From NCBI GenBank assembly GCA_003647525.1, contig QMMZ01000152.1:1-5858 (forward strand): 5,858 nt of DNA, given 5' to 3'. The position numbers and the translations under genes are program-made. The notes below the pieces were generated by a model, which was not told the origin of the DNA, ran no database searches, and saw only the letters and a list, made by a program, of their open reading frames with translations. Every line of letters starts with the position of its first letter. Within the stretch, counting starts at the first letter, position 1. Shown piece after piece: positions 1-5,858 of this stretch. Origin of the DNA: Deltaproteobacteria bacterium (GTDB taxonomy: Bacteria; Desulfobacterota; Desulfobacteria; Desulfobacterales; ETH-SRB1).

Positions 1-1149
1 CCATATGGTCTTCTTCTTGTAACCGGTCCGACAGGCAGCGGCAAAACAACCACATTGTACTCTGTTCTTAATAAACTTAATAAAGAAGACACAAAAATAC
101 TCACTGCCGAAGATCCAGTTGAATTCAACTTTAGAGGGATAAATCAGGTACATGTTAAAGATGAAGTTGGGATGACTTTTGCTGCAGCTCTTAGATCCTT
201 TCTGCGCCAGGACCCTGATATAATAATGGTAGGCGAAATTCGTGATCGGGAAACAGCAGAAATTGCTATAAAAGCCGCTATGACCGGGCATCTGGTTTTC
301 AGCACCCTTCATACAAATGACTGCCCTTCAACCATAGGACGTCTTGTAGATATCGGCATACCATCTTACATGTTATCTTCGGCTGTAACCATGGTATTAT
401 CACAGCGACTATCCAGAAAACTTTGTCAAAATTGTAAGGAATTGGTCAATAAAACCGACAGCGATGAATTGGAGATTATGGGATTCTCCAAAAAGGAAAT
501 TCCGGATTTGAAAATTTATGGACCAAAAGGCTGTTCAAGATGCACGGGAACCGGCTACAAAGGCAGAGTAGGCTTATATGAGCTAATGGAAGTAACCGAC
601 GAAGTTGCCAAGGCAATAAATGCCAACATTTCTGAGGAGCAACTCAGGAAAACCGCTATACAGGAAGGTATGAATACTTTGAGGGACTCCGGGCTTACTA
701 AAATTAGAGAGGGGATAACCTCTATCGATGAAATTCTAAAACGAACAACTATAACCAAAGAGGCTCTGCCCGCATATCTTGTGAATCCTGATGTAGAAAA
801 ACACGAAGATAAAGATGTGATTATCCGTGAAGGCAATAAAGATATAGATTTCTTCAAGCTTATACAAGGTGCTTTAATTGTTGTTAAGGGAGGCAAAATA
901 ATTGCGGAGATTGTGGAGCCCGGTGAATATTTTGGAGAAATGTCAGCAATAACTGGAGAACATAGATCCGCAAGTATTATATCAAAAGGAAGATCGGTAA
1001 TAAAGCGCTTCCCCGGGGATAAGATCTATGAAATAATTGAGAAATATCCTGATGTTGCCAAACATCTATTCGAGGTAATTGCCGCTCGTCTAAATCAGGC
1101 AGATAAGATTATCGTTAAGCTGATTAATGAGAGAAAGCAAGCAAAATAA
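1..1149 (+). CDS. pilB: PilB/GspE-type assembly ATPase with C-terminal cyclic-nucleotide-binding domain (5' truncated)
   Basis: This is a hexameric cytoplasmic ATPase that powers pilin or pseudopilin assembly at the inner membrane. The reading frame is open from base 1, so the N-terminal half (roughly 300 residues in the family) lies outside the window. Numbering codons from base 1, the Walker A motif GPTGSGKTTT is at 9-18, the Asp-box region TAEDPVE at about 36-41, the Walker B region DPDIIMVGEIRD at about 71-82, and the His-box region GHLVFSTLHTND at 96-107. Two CxxC pairs (C142/C145 and C178/C181) form the zinc-binding tetracysteine motif typical of PilB/GspE. The usual family end is near codon 250 (SIDEILKRT). 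About 130 more residues follow and read as a CNB fold: IIREG, then FGEMSAITGEHRSAS at about 311-325, which has the Gly-Glu and Arg expected of a phosphate-binding cassette. PilB is more likely than GspE from general resemblance. The fusion itself is clear, but the ligand and its effect are not known. Confidence 0.9.
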   Translation, partial: PYGLLLVTGPTGSGKTTTLYSVLNKLNKEDTKILTAEDPVEFNFRGINQVHVKDEVGMTFAAALRSFLRQDPDIIMVGEIRDRETAEIAIKAAMTGHLVFSTLHTNDCPSTIGRLVDIGIPSYMLSSAVTMVLSQRLSRKLCQNCKELVNKTDSDELEIMGFSKKEIPDLKIYGPKGCSRCTGTGYKGRVGLYELMEVTDEVAKAINANISEEQLRKTAIQEGMNTLRDSGLTKIREGITSIDEILKRTTITKEALPAYLVNPDVEKHEDKDVIIREGNKDIDFFKLIQGALIVVKGGKIIAEIVEPGEYFGEMSAITGEHRSASIISKGRSVIKRFPGDKIYEIIEKYPDVAKHLFEVIAARLNQADKIIVKLINERKQAK

Positions 1150-1292
1150 GTGCCTAAAGTGAGCTAAAGTATATTAAAGTGCCTAAAGTCGAGGAATGCG
1201 CCTTTGGCGCTGCTAATTTTATATGAATTAATGGAGCGAAGCGACTCCTTAACTTTAGGCACTTTAGCTCACTTTAGGCATTTTAGGCACTT
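1148..1292. repeat. Long imperfect hairpin of 9-10 nt units (family A), possible terminator
   Basis: The arms at 1148-1189 and 1252-1292 are reverse complements of each other with internal offsets. Both are built from variants of ACTTTAGGC and ACTTTAGCTC or their complements. The left arm overlaps the TAA stop of the ATPase gene. The 62-nt loop contains smaller self-complementary pieces: GCGCC-TTT-GGCGC (1198-1210), TAATT/AATTA (1214-1230) and GGAG/CTCC (1233-1248). The right arm runs into TTTTT (1291-1295), so a transcript ending here would resemble a rho-independent terminator. The termination role is inferred; the inverted structure is seen directly. Confidence 0.75.
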
Positions 1293-1294
1293 TT
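1257..1294 (+). repeat. 38-bp direct repeat, copy 1 (family A core)
   Basis: This 38-bp sequence is identical by reading to 1969-2006. It is itself a tandem of degenerate 9-10 nt units (ACTTTAGGC, ACTTTAGCTC, ATTTTAGGC). The copy lies in the right arm of the long hairpin upstream of ispF, and the two copies bracket ispF in direct orientation. Confidence 0.9.
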
Positions 1295-1331
1295 TATGAT
1301 ACCAGAGATAGGAGTGTAAGCGATTAATAAC

Positions 1332-1823
1332 ATGCGAACAGGTATTGGATATGATGTACACAGGCTTGTTCATGGTCGAAAGCTGGTTCTTGGAGGGGTC
1401 ATTATTCCCTTTGAAAAGGGTTTATTAGGCCATTCAGATGCAGATGTGCTTGTCCATGCCTTATGTGATGCCCTTTTAGGCGCAGCCGGGTTAGGTGATA
1501 TCGGTCAACATTTTCCGGATACAGATCCTGTATTCAAAGATATTCACAGTATAAAACTTCTTGTAAAAACCTGCGAAATGATCAGTAGAAAAGGCTTTAA
1601 AATAAATAACATGGATTCTACGATTTTTGCACAGGAACCAAAAATTGCTCCTTTTAAAGAAGCCATGAAAAAAAATATCGCTCAGGCAATAGAAGTTGAA
1701 CCGAATCTTATCAATATCAAAGCCACCACAACTGAAGGCCTCGGTATGATTGGTGAAGGGAATGGAATCGGGGCTATGTGTATAGTTCTAATTAGTGGCT
1801 GGACGAAAACTCAAAACACCTGA
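1332..1823 (+). CDS. ispF: 2-C-methyl-D-erythritol 2,4-cyclodiphosphate synthase (IspF)
   Basis: IspF cyclises CDP-methylerythritol 2-phosphate to MEcPP with release of CMP in the cytosolic MEP isoprenoid pathway. The protein is 163 residues, close to the family norm of about 160. The GYDVH motif supplies zinc ligands D8 and H10, and H42 supplies the third. GHSDAD begins at G33, with H34 and D36. GDIGQHFPDTDP spans about 55-66. TTTEGLGMIGEGNGI at 132-146 is the conserved active-site and trimer-interface region, with the T133/E135 pair in place. All catalytic and metal residues are present. ATG 1332 fits the family N-terminus (MRTGIGYDVH). A TAA at 1317-1319 blocks longer versions, apart from an ATT at 1323. 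The only Shine-Dalgarno-like run (GGAG, 1311-1314) is 17 nt upstream of the ATG, farther than usual. No ispD is visible next to it, although the two often adjoin. The gene is flanked on both sides by copies of a 38-bp repeat. Confidence 0.97.
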   Translation: MRTGIGYDVHRLVHGRKLVLGGVIIPFEKGLLGHSDADVLVHALCDALLGAAGLGDIGQHFPDTDPVFKDIHSIKLLVKTCEMISRKGFKINNMDSTIFAQEPKIAPFKEAMKKNIAQAIEVEPNLINIKATTTEGLGMIGEGNGIGAMCIVLISGWTKTQNT

Positions 1824-1863
1824 GATTATAGTCAGTTGGATGCTATTCTCAAATCGAAGATTT

Positions 1864-1919
1864 TTAGCAGTTAGCTGCTAACAGCTAACAGCTAACAGCT
1901 AATGGCTAATAGCTTTTTT
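1864..1919. repeat. Heptamer array/hairpin with CAGCTAA unit (family B), possible ispF terminator
   Basis: Tandem CAGCTAA-like heptamers run through 1882-1913, preceded by their complement. Perfect short stems are visible: TTAGCAG/CTGCTAA (1864-1870 with 1875-1881), and alternatively GTTAGCTG/CAGCTAAC (1870-1877 with 1882-1889). The array ends in AGC followed by six T (1914-1919), about 90 nt after the ispF stop. It may act as a terminator, but the stem directly before the T run is only 5 bp (AGCTA/TAGCT), so that role is tentative. The rest of 1824-2059, apart from the family A copy, shows nothing recognisable. Confidence 0.7.
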
Positions 1920-1968
1920 ACAAATAAGCTGAAACTATTGCCGGCATTTAAAAAATTACTTTTCGGAC

Positions 1969-2006
1969 AGGCACTTTAGCTCACTTTAGGCATTTTAGGC
2001 ACTTTT
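1969..2006 (+). repeat. 38-bp direct repeat, copy 2 (family A core)
   Basis: This is an exact second copy of 1257-1294, here without the long complementary arm that accompanies copy 1. It is bracketed by a short inverted pair, CGGACA (1964-1969) and TGTCCG (2013-2018). It lies about 50 nt before the cysS start, within the cysS leader region. Confidence 0.9.
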
Positions 2007-2059
2007 CCGGTTTGTCCGGGTTAGGTTAAATTGGAAACAAACAGTTCGGATATTAGATT

Positions 2060-3316
2060 ATGACAATTCGCATATATAATACATTAAATAGAAAAAAAGA
2101 AATTTTTGAACCTGTGAAACAGGGCAGGGTGGGTATGTACGTTTGTGGTCCGACTGTTTATGATTCATGTCATATCGGACATGCAAGGTCTATATTAACA
2201 TTCGACGTGATTTCAAGATATTTAAAAGCAAGCGGTTTTGAAGTAACTTATGTTAGAAATTTTACTGATATTGACGATAAAATAATTAATCGGGCAAATC
2301 AGACAGGTATTGATTGCAAAGCACTTGCTGAAAAATACATAAATGAATTTTACGAAGACATGGATGCTCTTAATGTTGAAAGACCCACAATTGAACCAAG
2401 GGCCACGGAACATATTGCTCAGATTATAAAAGTCATTGAAATGCTTATAGATAAAAGCATGGCGTATCAGATCGACGGTGATATATTTTTTGCAATAGAA
2501 TCATTTAAAGATTATGGCAAACTTTCCGGACGTAAGCTTGAAGATATGGAAGCCGGCGCCAGAGTAAATATCGACGAAAGAAAACGCAACCCTTTTGATT
2601 TTGCTTTATGGAAATCGGCCAAGCCTGGAGAGCCTGCGTGGGACAGCCCGTGGGGTAAGGGGAGGCCGGGATGGCATATTGAATGTTCGGCAATGAGCAC
2701 CGAATATCTGGGTAAAACATTTGATATCCATGGCGGAGGAAAAGATCTTATCTTCCCGCATCACGAAAATGAAATTGCACAGTCAGAAGGGGCATTTGGC
2801 AAGCCTTTTGCCAGATTCTGGATTCACAACGGCTTTGTAAATATAAACCAGGAGAAAATGTCAAAATCACTTGGCAATTTTTTGATGATAAAGGATATAT
2901 TAAAATCCTTTCATCCTGAGGCTGTAAGACTGTTTCTCCTTTCCAGCCATTATAGAAGCCCCATTGATTTTACTGATAAAGCAATGGATGAGGCAAGTGC
3001 CGGCCTTGACAAGATTTATGCACTGCTTGAGCGTGTTGAAGAAAAGAAAGAACTTTCAGAAATAAATAATGTTGAGCCTGGTAATTATTACAAGCAGTTT
3101 TGCGAGGCAATGAATGACGATTTCAATACTGCCCGAGGCATTGGAGTGCTTTTTGACGCTGTTCGAAATATAAATCGTTTGTTAGATGAAAATAAACAAT
3201 GGTTATCTCAAGACACAATAAAAGATATAATTTCATGTAAATCAGATATCCTGAAAATAGGCGGCATATTAGGCATTCTTTATGAATCACCTGAAGCCTA
3301 TTTTGAGGGAAAATAA
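2060..3316 (+). CDS. cysS: Cysteinyl-tRNA synthetase, ended early by an in-frame TAA
   Basis: This class I aminoacyl-tRNA synthetase charges tRNA-Cys in the cytosol. The catalytic core is complete: HIGH signature at 38-41 (CHIGHAR) and KMSKS at 266-270. The four zinc ligands that select cysteine are present as C29 (CGPTVYD), C209 (WHIEC), H234 and E238 (PHHENE). The DALR-type helical bundle follows, with NDDFNTARG at about 352-360. Translation stops at TAA 3314-3316 after 418 residues, against about 460 for typical bacterial enzymes. The same frame continues open for 60 codons to TGA 3497-3499 and encodes the expected C-terminal domain (next entry). A single base substitution therefore separates this gene from a full-length 479-residue cysS. 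ATG 2060 gives the normal family N-terminus, with only a weak upstream Shine-Dalgarno (CGGA, 2047-2050). The stop could be a true nonsense mutation, a sequencing or assembly error, or a read-through site. The sequence alone does not decide. Confidence 0.93.
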   Translation: MTIRIYNTLNRKKEIFEPVKQGRVGMYVCGPTVYDSCHIGHARSILTFDVISRYLKASGFEVTYVRNFTDIDDKIINRANQTGIDCKALAEKYINEFYEDMDALNVERPTIEPRATEHIAQIIKVIEMLIDKSMAYQIDGDIFFAIESFKDYGKLSGRKLEDMEAGARVNIDERKRNPFDFALWKSAKPGEPAWDSPWGKGRPGWHIECSAMSTEYLGKTFDIHGGGKDLIFPHHENEIAQSEGAFGKPFARFWIHNGFVNINQEKMSKSLGNFLMIKDILKSFHPEAVRLFLLSSHYRSPIDFTDKAMDEASAGLDKIYALLERVEEKKELSEINNVEPGNYYKQFCEAMNDDFNTARGIGVLFDAVRNINRLLDENKQWLSQDTIKDIISCKSDILKIGGILGILYESPEAYFEGK

Positions 3317-3499
3317 TCTAATGGCTTGGAAAAAAAGTCAATTGATCCTGCAGTTATTGAAGATATGGTTAAAGAGAGAGAAAAAGCCAGAAAGGCAAAA
3401 AACTGGGAAAAGGCAGATAAAATCAGGAAACAACTTGAAGTCATGGATATTGTTATTGAGGACCGTCCGGAGGGTACGATATGGAAGGTGAAAAAATGA
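3317..3499 (+). pseudogene. cysS: In-frame C-terminal anticodon-recognition segment of CysRS, downstream of the stop
   Basis: The reading frame is the same as cysS, and it is open for 60 codons after TAA 3314-3316. It encodes the mixed alpha/beta tail of CysRS, including EKARKAKNWEKADKIR and MDIVIEDRPEGTIWKVKK. Continuing cysS numbering through the stop, R444, W449, D453 and D468 align without gaps to E. coli R427, W432, D436 and D451. As I recall, those residues contact the GCA anticodon of tRNA-Cys. No second stop or frameshift occurs before TGA 3497-3499. This preservation means the lesion is very recent, artefactual, or bypassed. Separate translation would need TTG 3326 or ATG 3365, and neither has a convincing ribosome-binding site. 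I call it the severed 3' end of cysS and not an independent gene. Confidence 0.85.
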
Positions 3500-3507
3500 G
3501 TAATCCT

Positions 3508-3584
3508 TTACGGTTCACGGTTGACAGTTTACAGTTTTATGTTTTGAACAACCGTGAACCGTGAACCGTGAACCGTAAACTGTT
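3508..3584. repeat. Heptamer palindrome with CGGTTCA unit (family C), copy 1
   Basis: The left arm (3508-3539) is a run of heptamers such as CGGTTCA, CGGTTGA and CAGTTTA. The right arm (3550-3584) is a run of complementary heptamers (AACCGTG repeated, then AACCGTA). The 16 bases at 3508-3523 pair perfectly with 3564-3579, and other registers are possible. The loop contains ATGTTTTG. No T tract follows, so a terminator role is not supported. The element fills most of the gap between cysS and uvrB. The stretch 3518-3555 matches 5646-5683 in reverse complement with three differences in 38. Confidence 0.85.
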
Positions 3585-3619
3585 GCCAATAAATATAAGA
3601 AGTTATCCAATCAATCTTT

Positions 3620-5608
3620 ATGCCTTCATTTAAGTTAGTATCGAACTTTACCCCAAAGGGGGACCAGCCTTATGCAATAGAATATTTAAGCAAAGGTGTT
3701 TTATCCGGGAAAAAACACCAGGTCCTTCTGGGTGTCACAGGATCCGGCAAAACATTTACAATTGCTCATGTTATAGCAAAAGTTGAAAAACCAACCATAG
3801 TCCTAGCCCCGAACAAAACATTGGCTGCACAACTGTACAGCGAGTTCAGGGAACTGTTTCCGGAAAATGCTGTTGAATATTTCGTAAGTTACTATGACTA
3901 CTACCAGCCTGAAGCATATATCCCTGCCAGTGATACCTATATACAAAAAGACTCCTCAATAAACGAAATGATTGATAAACTTCGCCATTCCGCGACAAGA
4001 TCTGTTCTTTCACGACGGGATGTTATTGTGGTGGCAAGTGTATCCTGCATATTTGGGCTTGGCGCTCCTGAAGAATATCTTGCAATGAGTATTAATCTTG
4101 AAACCAATACCGAACTATCCCGCGACAAACTTATTTCAGATCTTGTTGCCATCCAGTACGATCGTAACGATATTGATTTCCACAGGGGAGTATTCAGGGT
4201 AAGAGGTGACAGGGTGGAAATTTTTCCATCCTATGAAGAAGATTTGGCGGTAAGGATAGATTTTTTCGGGGATCAGATCGAGAATATATCAGAAATTGAT
4301 TCGTTAAAAGGTAATGTAATTAATTGCATCAAAAATATATCTATATATCCGGCAAGCCACCACGTCAGTAATAAAAATATATTAAAAAGAGCAACCAAAA
4401 CGATCATCGCGGAACTTAAAGACAGAATTGAATATTTCAGGCATGAAAACAAGCTGATAGAAGCACAGCGGATAGAAGAAAGAACCAATTTCGATCTTGA
4501 AATGATGCAGGAGCTTGGATACTGCAATGGAATTGAAAATTATTCGAGACATTTTACTGGAAGAAAGCAGGGAGAACCTCCGCCCACGCTTTTAGACTAT
4601 TTCCCGGATGATTTTCTTGTATGCATTGACGAAAGCCATATCTCTGTCCCACAGCTTCGAGCTATGTACGCGGGTGACAGGTCTCGCAAGAAAACACTTA
4701 TCGAGTATGGATTCAGGCTGCCGTCAGCTCTGGATAACCGTCCCCTGAAGTTTGAAGAATTTGAGTCAAAAATATCCCGGGCGATTTATGTTTCAGCAAC
4801 TCCTGCAGAATATGAAGTTGAGAAAGGAGAACATGCTATTGTCGAACAGATCGTAAGACCAACAGGTCTTATTGATCCTTCAATTGATGTGCGGAAAGCG
4901 GAGAATCAGGTTGATGATCTTTATGATGAAATTATTAAGCGCGATAAGTTGAATGAGAGAGTACTGGTAACTACCCTTACGAAACGTATGGCGGAAAATC
5001 TTACTGAATATTATGCGGATCTGGGAATTAAAATACGTTATCTTCACGCTGATATCAAAACGATAGAACGTATGGAAATCATAAGGGACCTCAGAAAAGG
5101 CGAGTTTGATGTGCTTGTTGGGATAAATCTGCTGCGTGAGGGCCTGGACATACCTGAGGTTTCACTCGTGGCAATACTGGATGCCGATAAAGAAGGATTT
5201 TTACGTTCAGCCAGATCACTTGTTCAAACATGTGGACGTGCTTCCAGAAATGTCAGCGGTATGGTAATAATGTATGCTGACCATATTACAAAATCAATGA
5301 AACATGCAATAGACGAAACCAGTAGACGCAGGGAAATACAGCGGGCTTATAATAAAAAATACGATATTATCCCGATAACAATAAAAAAGAATATAGCATC
5401 TATATTTGAGACTGTTTATGAAACCGATCATGAACAGGTTGATAATGTGTCAGAAACACTTGCAGAGTATGAATCTGCTGATAATCTGGATGATATTATA
5501 AAAGCTATGGAAGATGAAATGAATCAGGCGGCAAGAGAACTTGCATTTGAAAAAGCAGCAGAGCTGAGGGACCAGATAAAGGCGCTTAAAAAAATAATGC
5601 TCTATTAA
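3620..5608 (+). CDS. uvrB: Excinuclease ABC subunit B (UvrB)
   Basis: UvrB is the damage-verifying helicase-like subunit of nucleotide excision repair. It is loaded onto DNA by UvrA and recruits UvrC for incision. The protein is 662 residues and full length for the family. Walker A GVTGSGKT is at 38-45. The damage-probing beta-hairpin begins at [10 protein letters not shown] (91-100). [24 protein letters not shown] is at about 287-310. The Walker B/DEAD-like box DESH is at 337-340, and VSATP at 391-395. The second helicase lobe carries [10 protein letters not shown] at about 450-459, [15 protein letters not shown] at about 501-515, and motif [10 protein letters not shown] at 536-543. The C-terminal UVR domain that contacts UvrC is at about 624-659 ([16 protein letters not shown]). 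ATG 3620 gives the standard N-terminus ([14 protein letters not shown]). The Shine-Dalgarno is weak (AAGAAG near 3597-3602). No E. coli-type CTG-N10-CAG LexA box was seen in 3500-3619. The gene is bracketed by inverted family C repeats. Confidence 0.98.
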   Translation: MPSFKLVSNFTPKGDQPYAIEYLSKGVLSGKKHQVLLGVTGSGKTFTIAHVIAKVEKPTIVLAPNKTLAAQLYSEFRELFPENAVEYFVSYYDYYQPEAYIPASDTYIQKDSSINEMIDKLRHSATRSVLSRRDVIVVASVSCIFGLGAPEEYLAMSINLETNTELSRDKLISDLVAIQYDRNDIDFHRGVFRVRGDRVEIFPSYEEDLAVRIDFFGDQIENISEIDSLKGNVINCIKNISIYPASHHVSNKNILKRATKTIIAELKDRIEYFRHENKLIEAQRIEERTNFDLEMMQELGYCNGIENYSRHFTGRKQGEPPPTLLDYFPDDFLVCIDESHISVPQLRAMYAGDRSRKKTLIEYGFRLPSALDNRPLKFEEFESKISRAIYVSATPAEYEVEKGEHAIVEQIVRPTGLIDPSIDVRKAENQVDDLYDEIIKRDKLNERVLVTTLTKRMAENLTEYYADLGIKIRYLHADIKTIERMEIIRDLRKGEFDVLVGINLLREGLDIPEVSLVAILDADKEGFLRSARSLVQTCGRASRNVSGMVIMYADHITKSMKHAIDETSRRREIQRAYNKKYDIIPITIKKNIASIFETVYETDHEQVDNVSETLAEYESADNLDDIIKAMEDEMNQAARELAFEKAAELRDQIKALKKIMLY

Positions 5609-5610
5609 AA

Positions 5611-5683
5611 ACGGTTTACGGTTCACAGCTTACGGTTTACGGTTTACGGTTGCTCAAAACATAAAACTGTTAACTGTAAACCG
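5611..5683. repeat. Heptamer palindrome (family C), copy 2, inverted relative to copy 1
   Basis: The left side is CGGTTTA/CGGTTCA/CAGCTTA heptamers (5611-5651). The right side (5661-5683) is complementary units such as AACTGTAAACCG. The stretch 5646-5683 reads as the reverse complement of 3518-3555 with 35 of 38 identities, including the shared loop TCAAAACATAAAACTGT. The array begins 2 nt after the uvrB stop codon. No T run follows directly, so a terminator role is uncertain. Confidence 0.85.
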
Positions 5684-5738
5684 AGGGTGCAATACAAAAA
5701 AGTGATAAGATATAAGACATTAAATGGGTAGCTTTTTT

Positions 5739-5776
5739 GAATATCGAATGTCGAACAGGGAATAATGAATGTCGAA
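5739..5776. repeat. Short direct repeats GAATATCGAA / GAATGTCGAA (family D)
   Basis: GAATATCGAA occurs at 5739-5748, overlapping GAATGTCGAA at 5746-5755, and GAATGTCGAA recurs at 5767-5776. They resemble the low-complexity TCGAA-rich intergenic repeats seen in some environmental bacterial genomes. That comparison is from memory. Apart from this, 5684-5738 holds nothing recognisable. Confidence 0.6.
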
Positions 5777-5858
5777 GGAAGGGATTCTGCCATTTGATAT
5801 AGGTTTTTTAAGTCATTCAATTGATCTCGATTTTTGTAACAAGCACAGGTATTGCCAA
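5769..5858 (+). CDS. Possible start of an unrecognised gene, cut by the window edge
   Basis: ATG 5769 opens a frame of 30 codons that runs to the last base. A TGA sits directly upstream at 5766-5768. An AGGGA at 5757-5761 sits 7 nt before the ATG, a good Shine-Dalgarno spacing. The visible peptide includes ILPFDIGFLSHSIDLDFCNK and then a second cysteine (HRYCQ). I recognise no family. The start codon and ribosome-binding site both lie in or beside the family D repeat, and 30 codons can stay open by chance. The opposite strand is also open in one frame here. Treat this as tentative. Confidence 0.3.
   Translation, partial: MSKEGILPFDIGFLSHSIDLDFCNKHRYCQ

Noticed and set aside
55..57. TTG as the start of the ATPase gene
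   Set aside because: It lies directly after the Walker A lysine and threonines, and the frame is open back to base 1. The gene simply enters from outside the window.
3314..3316. Genetic-code reassignment or amino-acid recoding (Sec or Pyl) at the cysS stop
   Set aside because: Sec uses TGA and Pyl uses TAG, but this is TAA. Other genes here end normally at TAA or TGA, so wholesale TAA reassignment is not supported.
2060..3316. The short CysRS being an MshC-like ligase, which naturally lacks the tail
   Set aside because: MshC is an actinobacterial mycothiol enzyme. The intact in-frame tail downstream and the overall sequence point to a broken or interrupted ordinary CysRS.
3282..3491. A separate 69-residue Lys/Arg-rich protein
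   Set aside because: It is another frame over the cysS 3' end. The frame continuous with cysS encodes the recognisable CysRS tail, so this one is a shadow.
3508..3584. CRISPR array
   Set aside because: The units are 7 nt, degenerate and without spacers, and they form facing complementary arms.
3500..3619. LexA/SOS operator upstream of uvrB
   Set aside because: No CTG-N10-CAG match was seen. A lineage-specific LexA site cannot be excluded but has no visible support.
555..4527. Several antisense open frames within pilB, cysS and uvrB
   Set aside because: Each lies opposite a well-supported gene and shows no recognisable protein features.
5695..5739. Rho-independent terminator after uvrB (CAAAAAAG ... 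CTTTTTTG)
   Set aside because: The 8-bp stem is nearly all A-T with a 29-nt loop, too weak to support a call.

Overview
The window looks like a moderately AT-rich bacterial chromosome segment with all convincing genes on the + strand. The protein sequences (a PilB-type ATPase, IspF, CysRS and UvrB) and the clutter of short-unit palindromic repeats between genes suggest a deltaproteobacterial or Desulfobacterota genome. That assignment is an inference from general resemblance and was not tested.

Layout: (1) 1-1149 is the 3' part of a type IV pilus/type II secretion assembly ATPase. It enters at the Walker A motif and carries an unusual C-terminal cyclic-nucleotide-binding domain. (2) 1150-1331 is almost filled by a long imperfect hairpin built from 9-10 nt units (family A). 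(3) 1332-1823 is ispF of the MEP isoprenoid pathway. (4) 1824-2059 holds a heptamer array (family B) and a second, exact 38-bp copy of the family A core. (5) 2060-3316 is cysS, cysteinyl-tRNA synthetase. It is interrupted by an in-frame TAA, after which the same frame continues to 3499 and encodes the whole missing C-terminal anticodon-recognition segment. (6) 3500-3619 holds a heptamer palindrome (family C). (7) 3620-5608 is a complete uvrB. (8) 5609-5858 holds an inverted second copy of family C, a GAATGTCGAA-type repeat (family D), and the possible start of an unrecognised gene running off the right edge.

The genes do not form one pathway: pilus or secretion motor, isoprenoid precursor synthesis, tRNA charging and nucleotide excision repair. 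They are co-directional but separated by 120-240 nt of repeat-rich DNA, so a tight operon is not indicated. No rRNA, tRNA, CRISPR array or insertion sequence was seen.

The most notable points are the single nonsense codon in cysS with its anticodon-binding residues intact downstream, the PilB-CNB fusion, and the fact that every gene junction is occupied by self-complementary short-unit repeats. Two of these repeat families recur on both sides of a gene: direct around ispF and inverted around uvrB. I found no clear evidence of a wholly new multi-gene system here.
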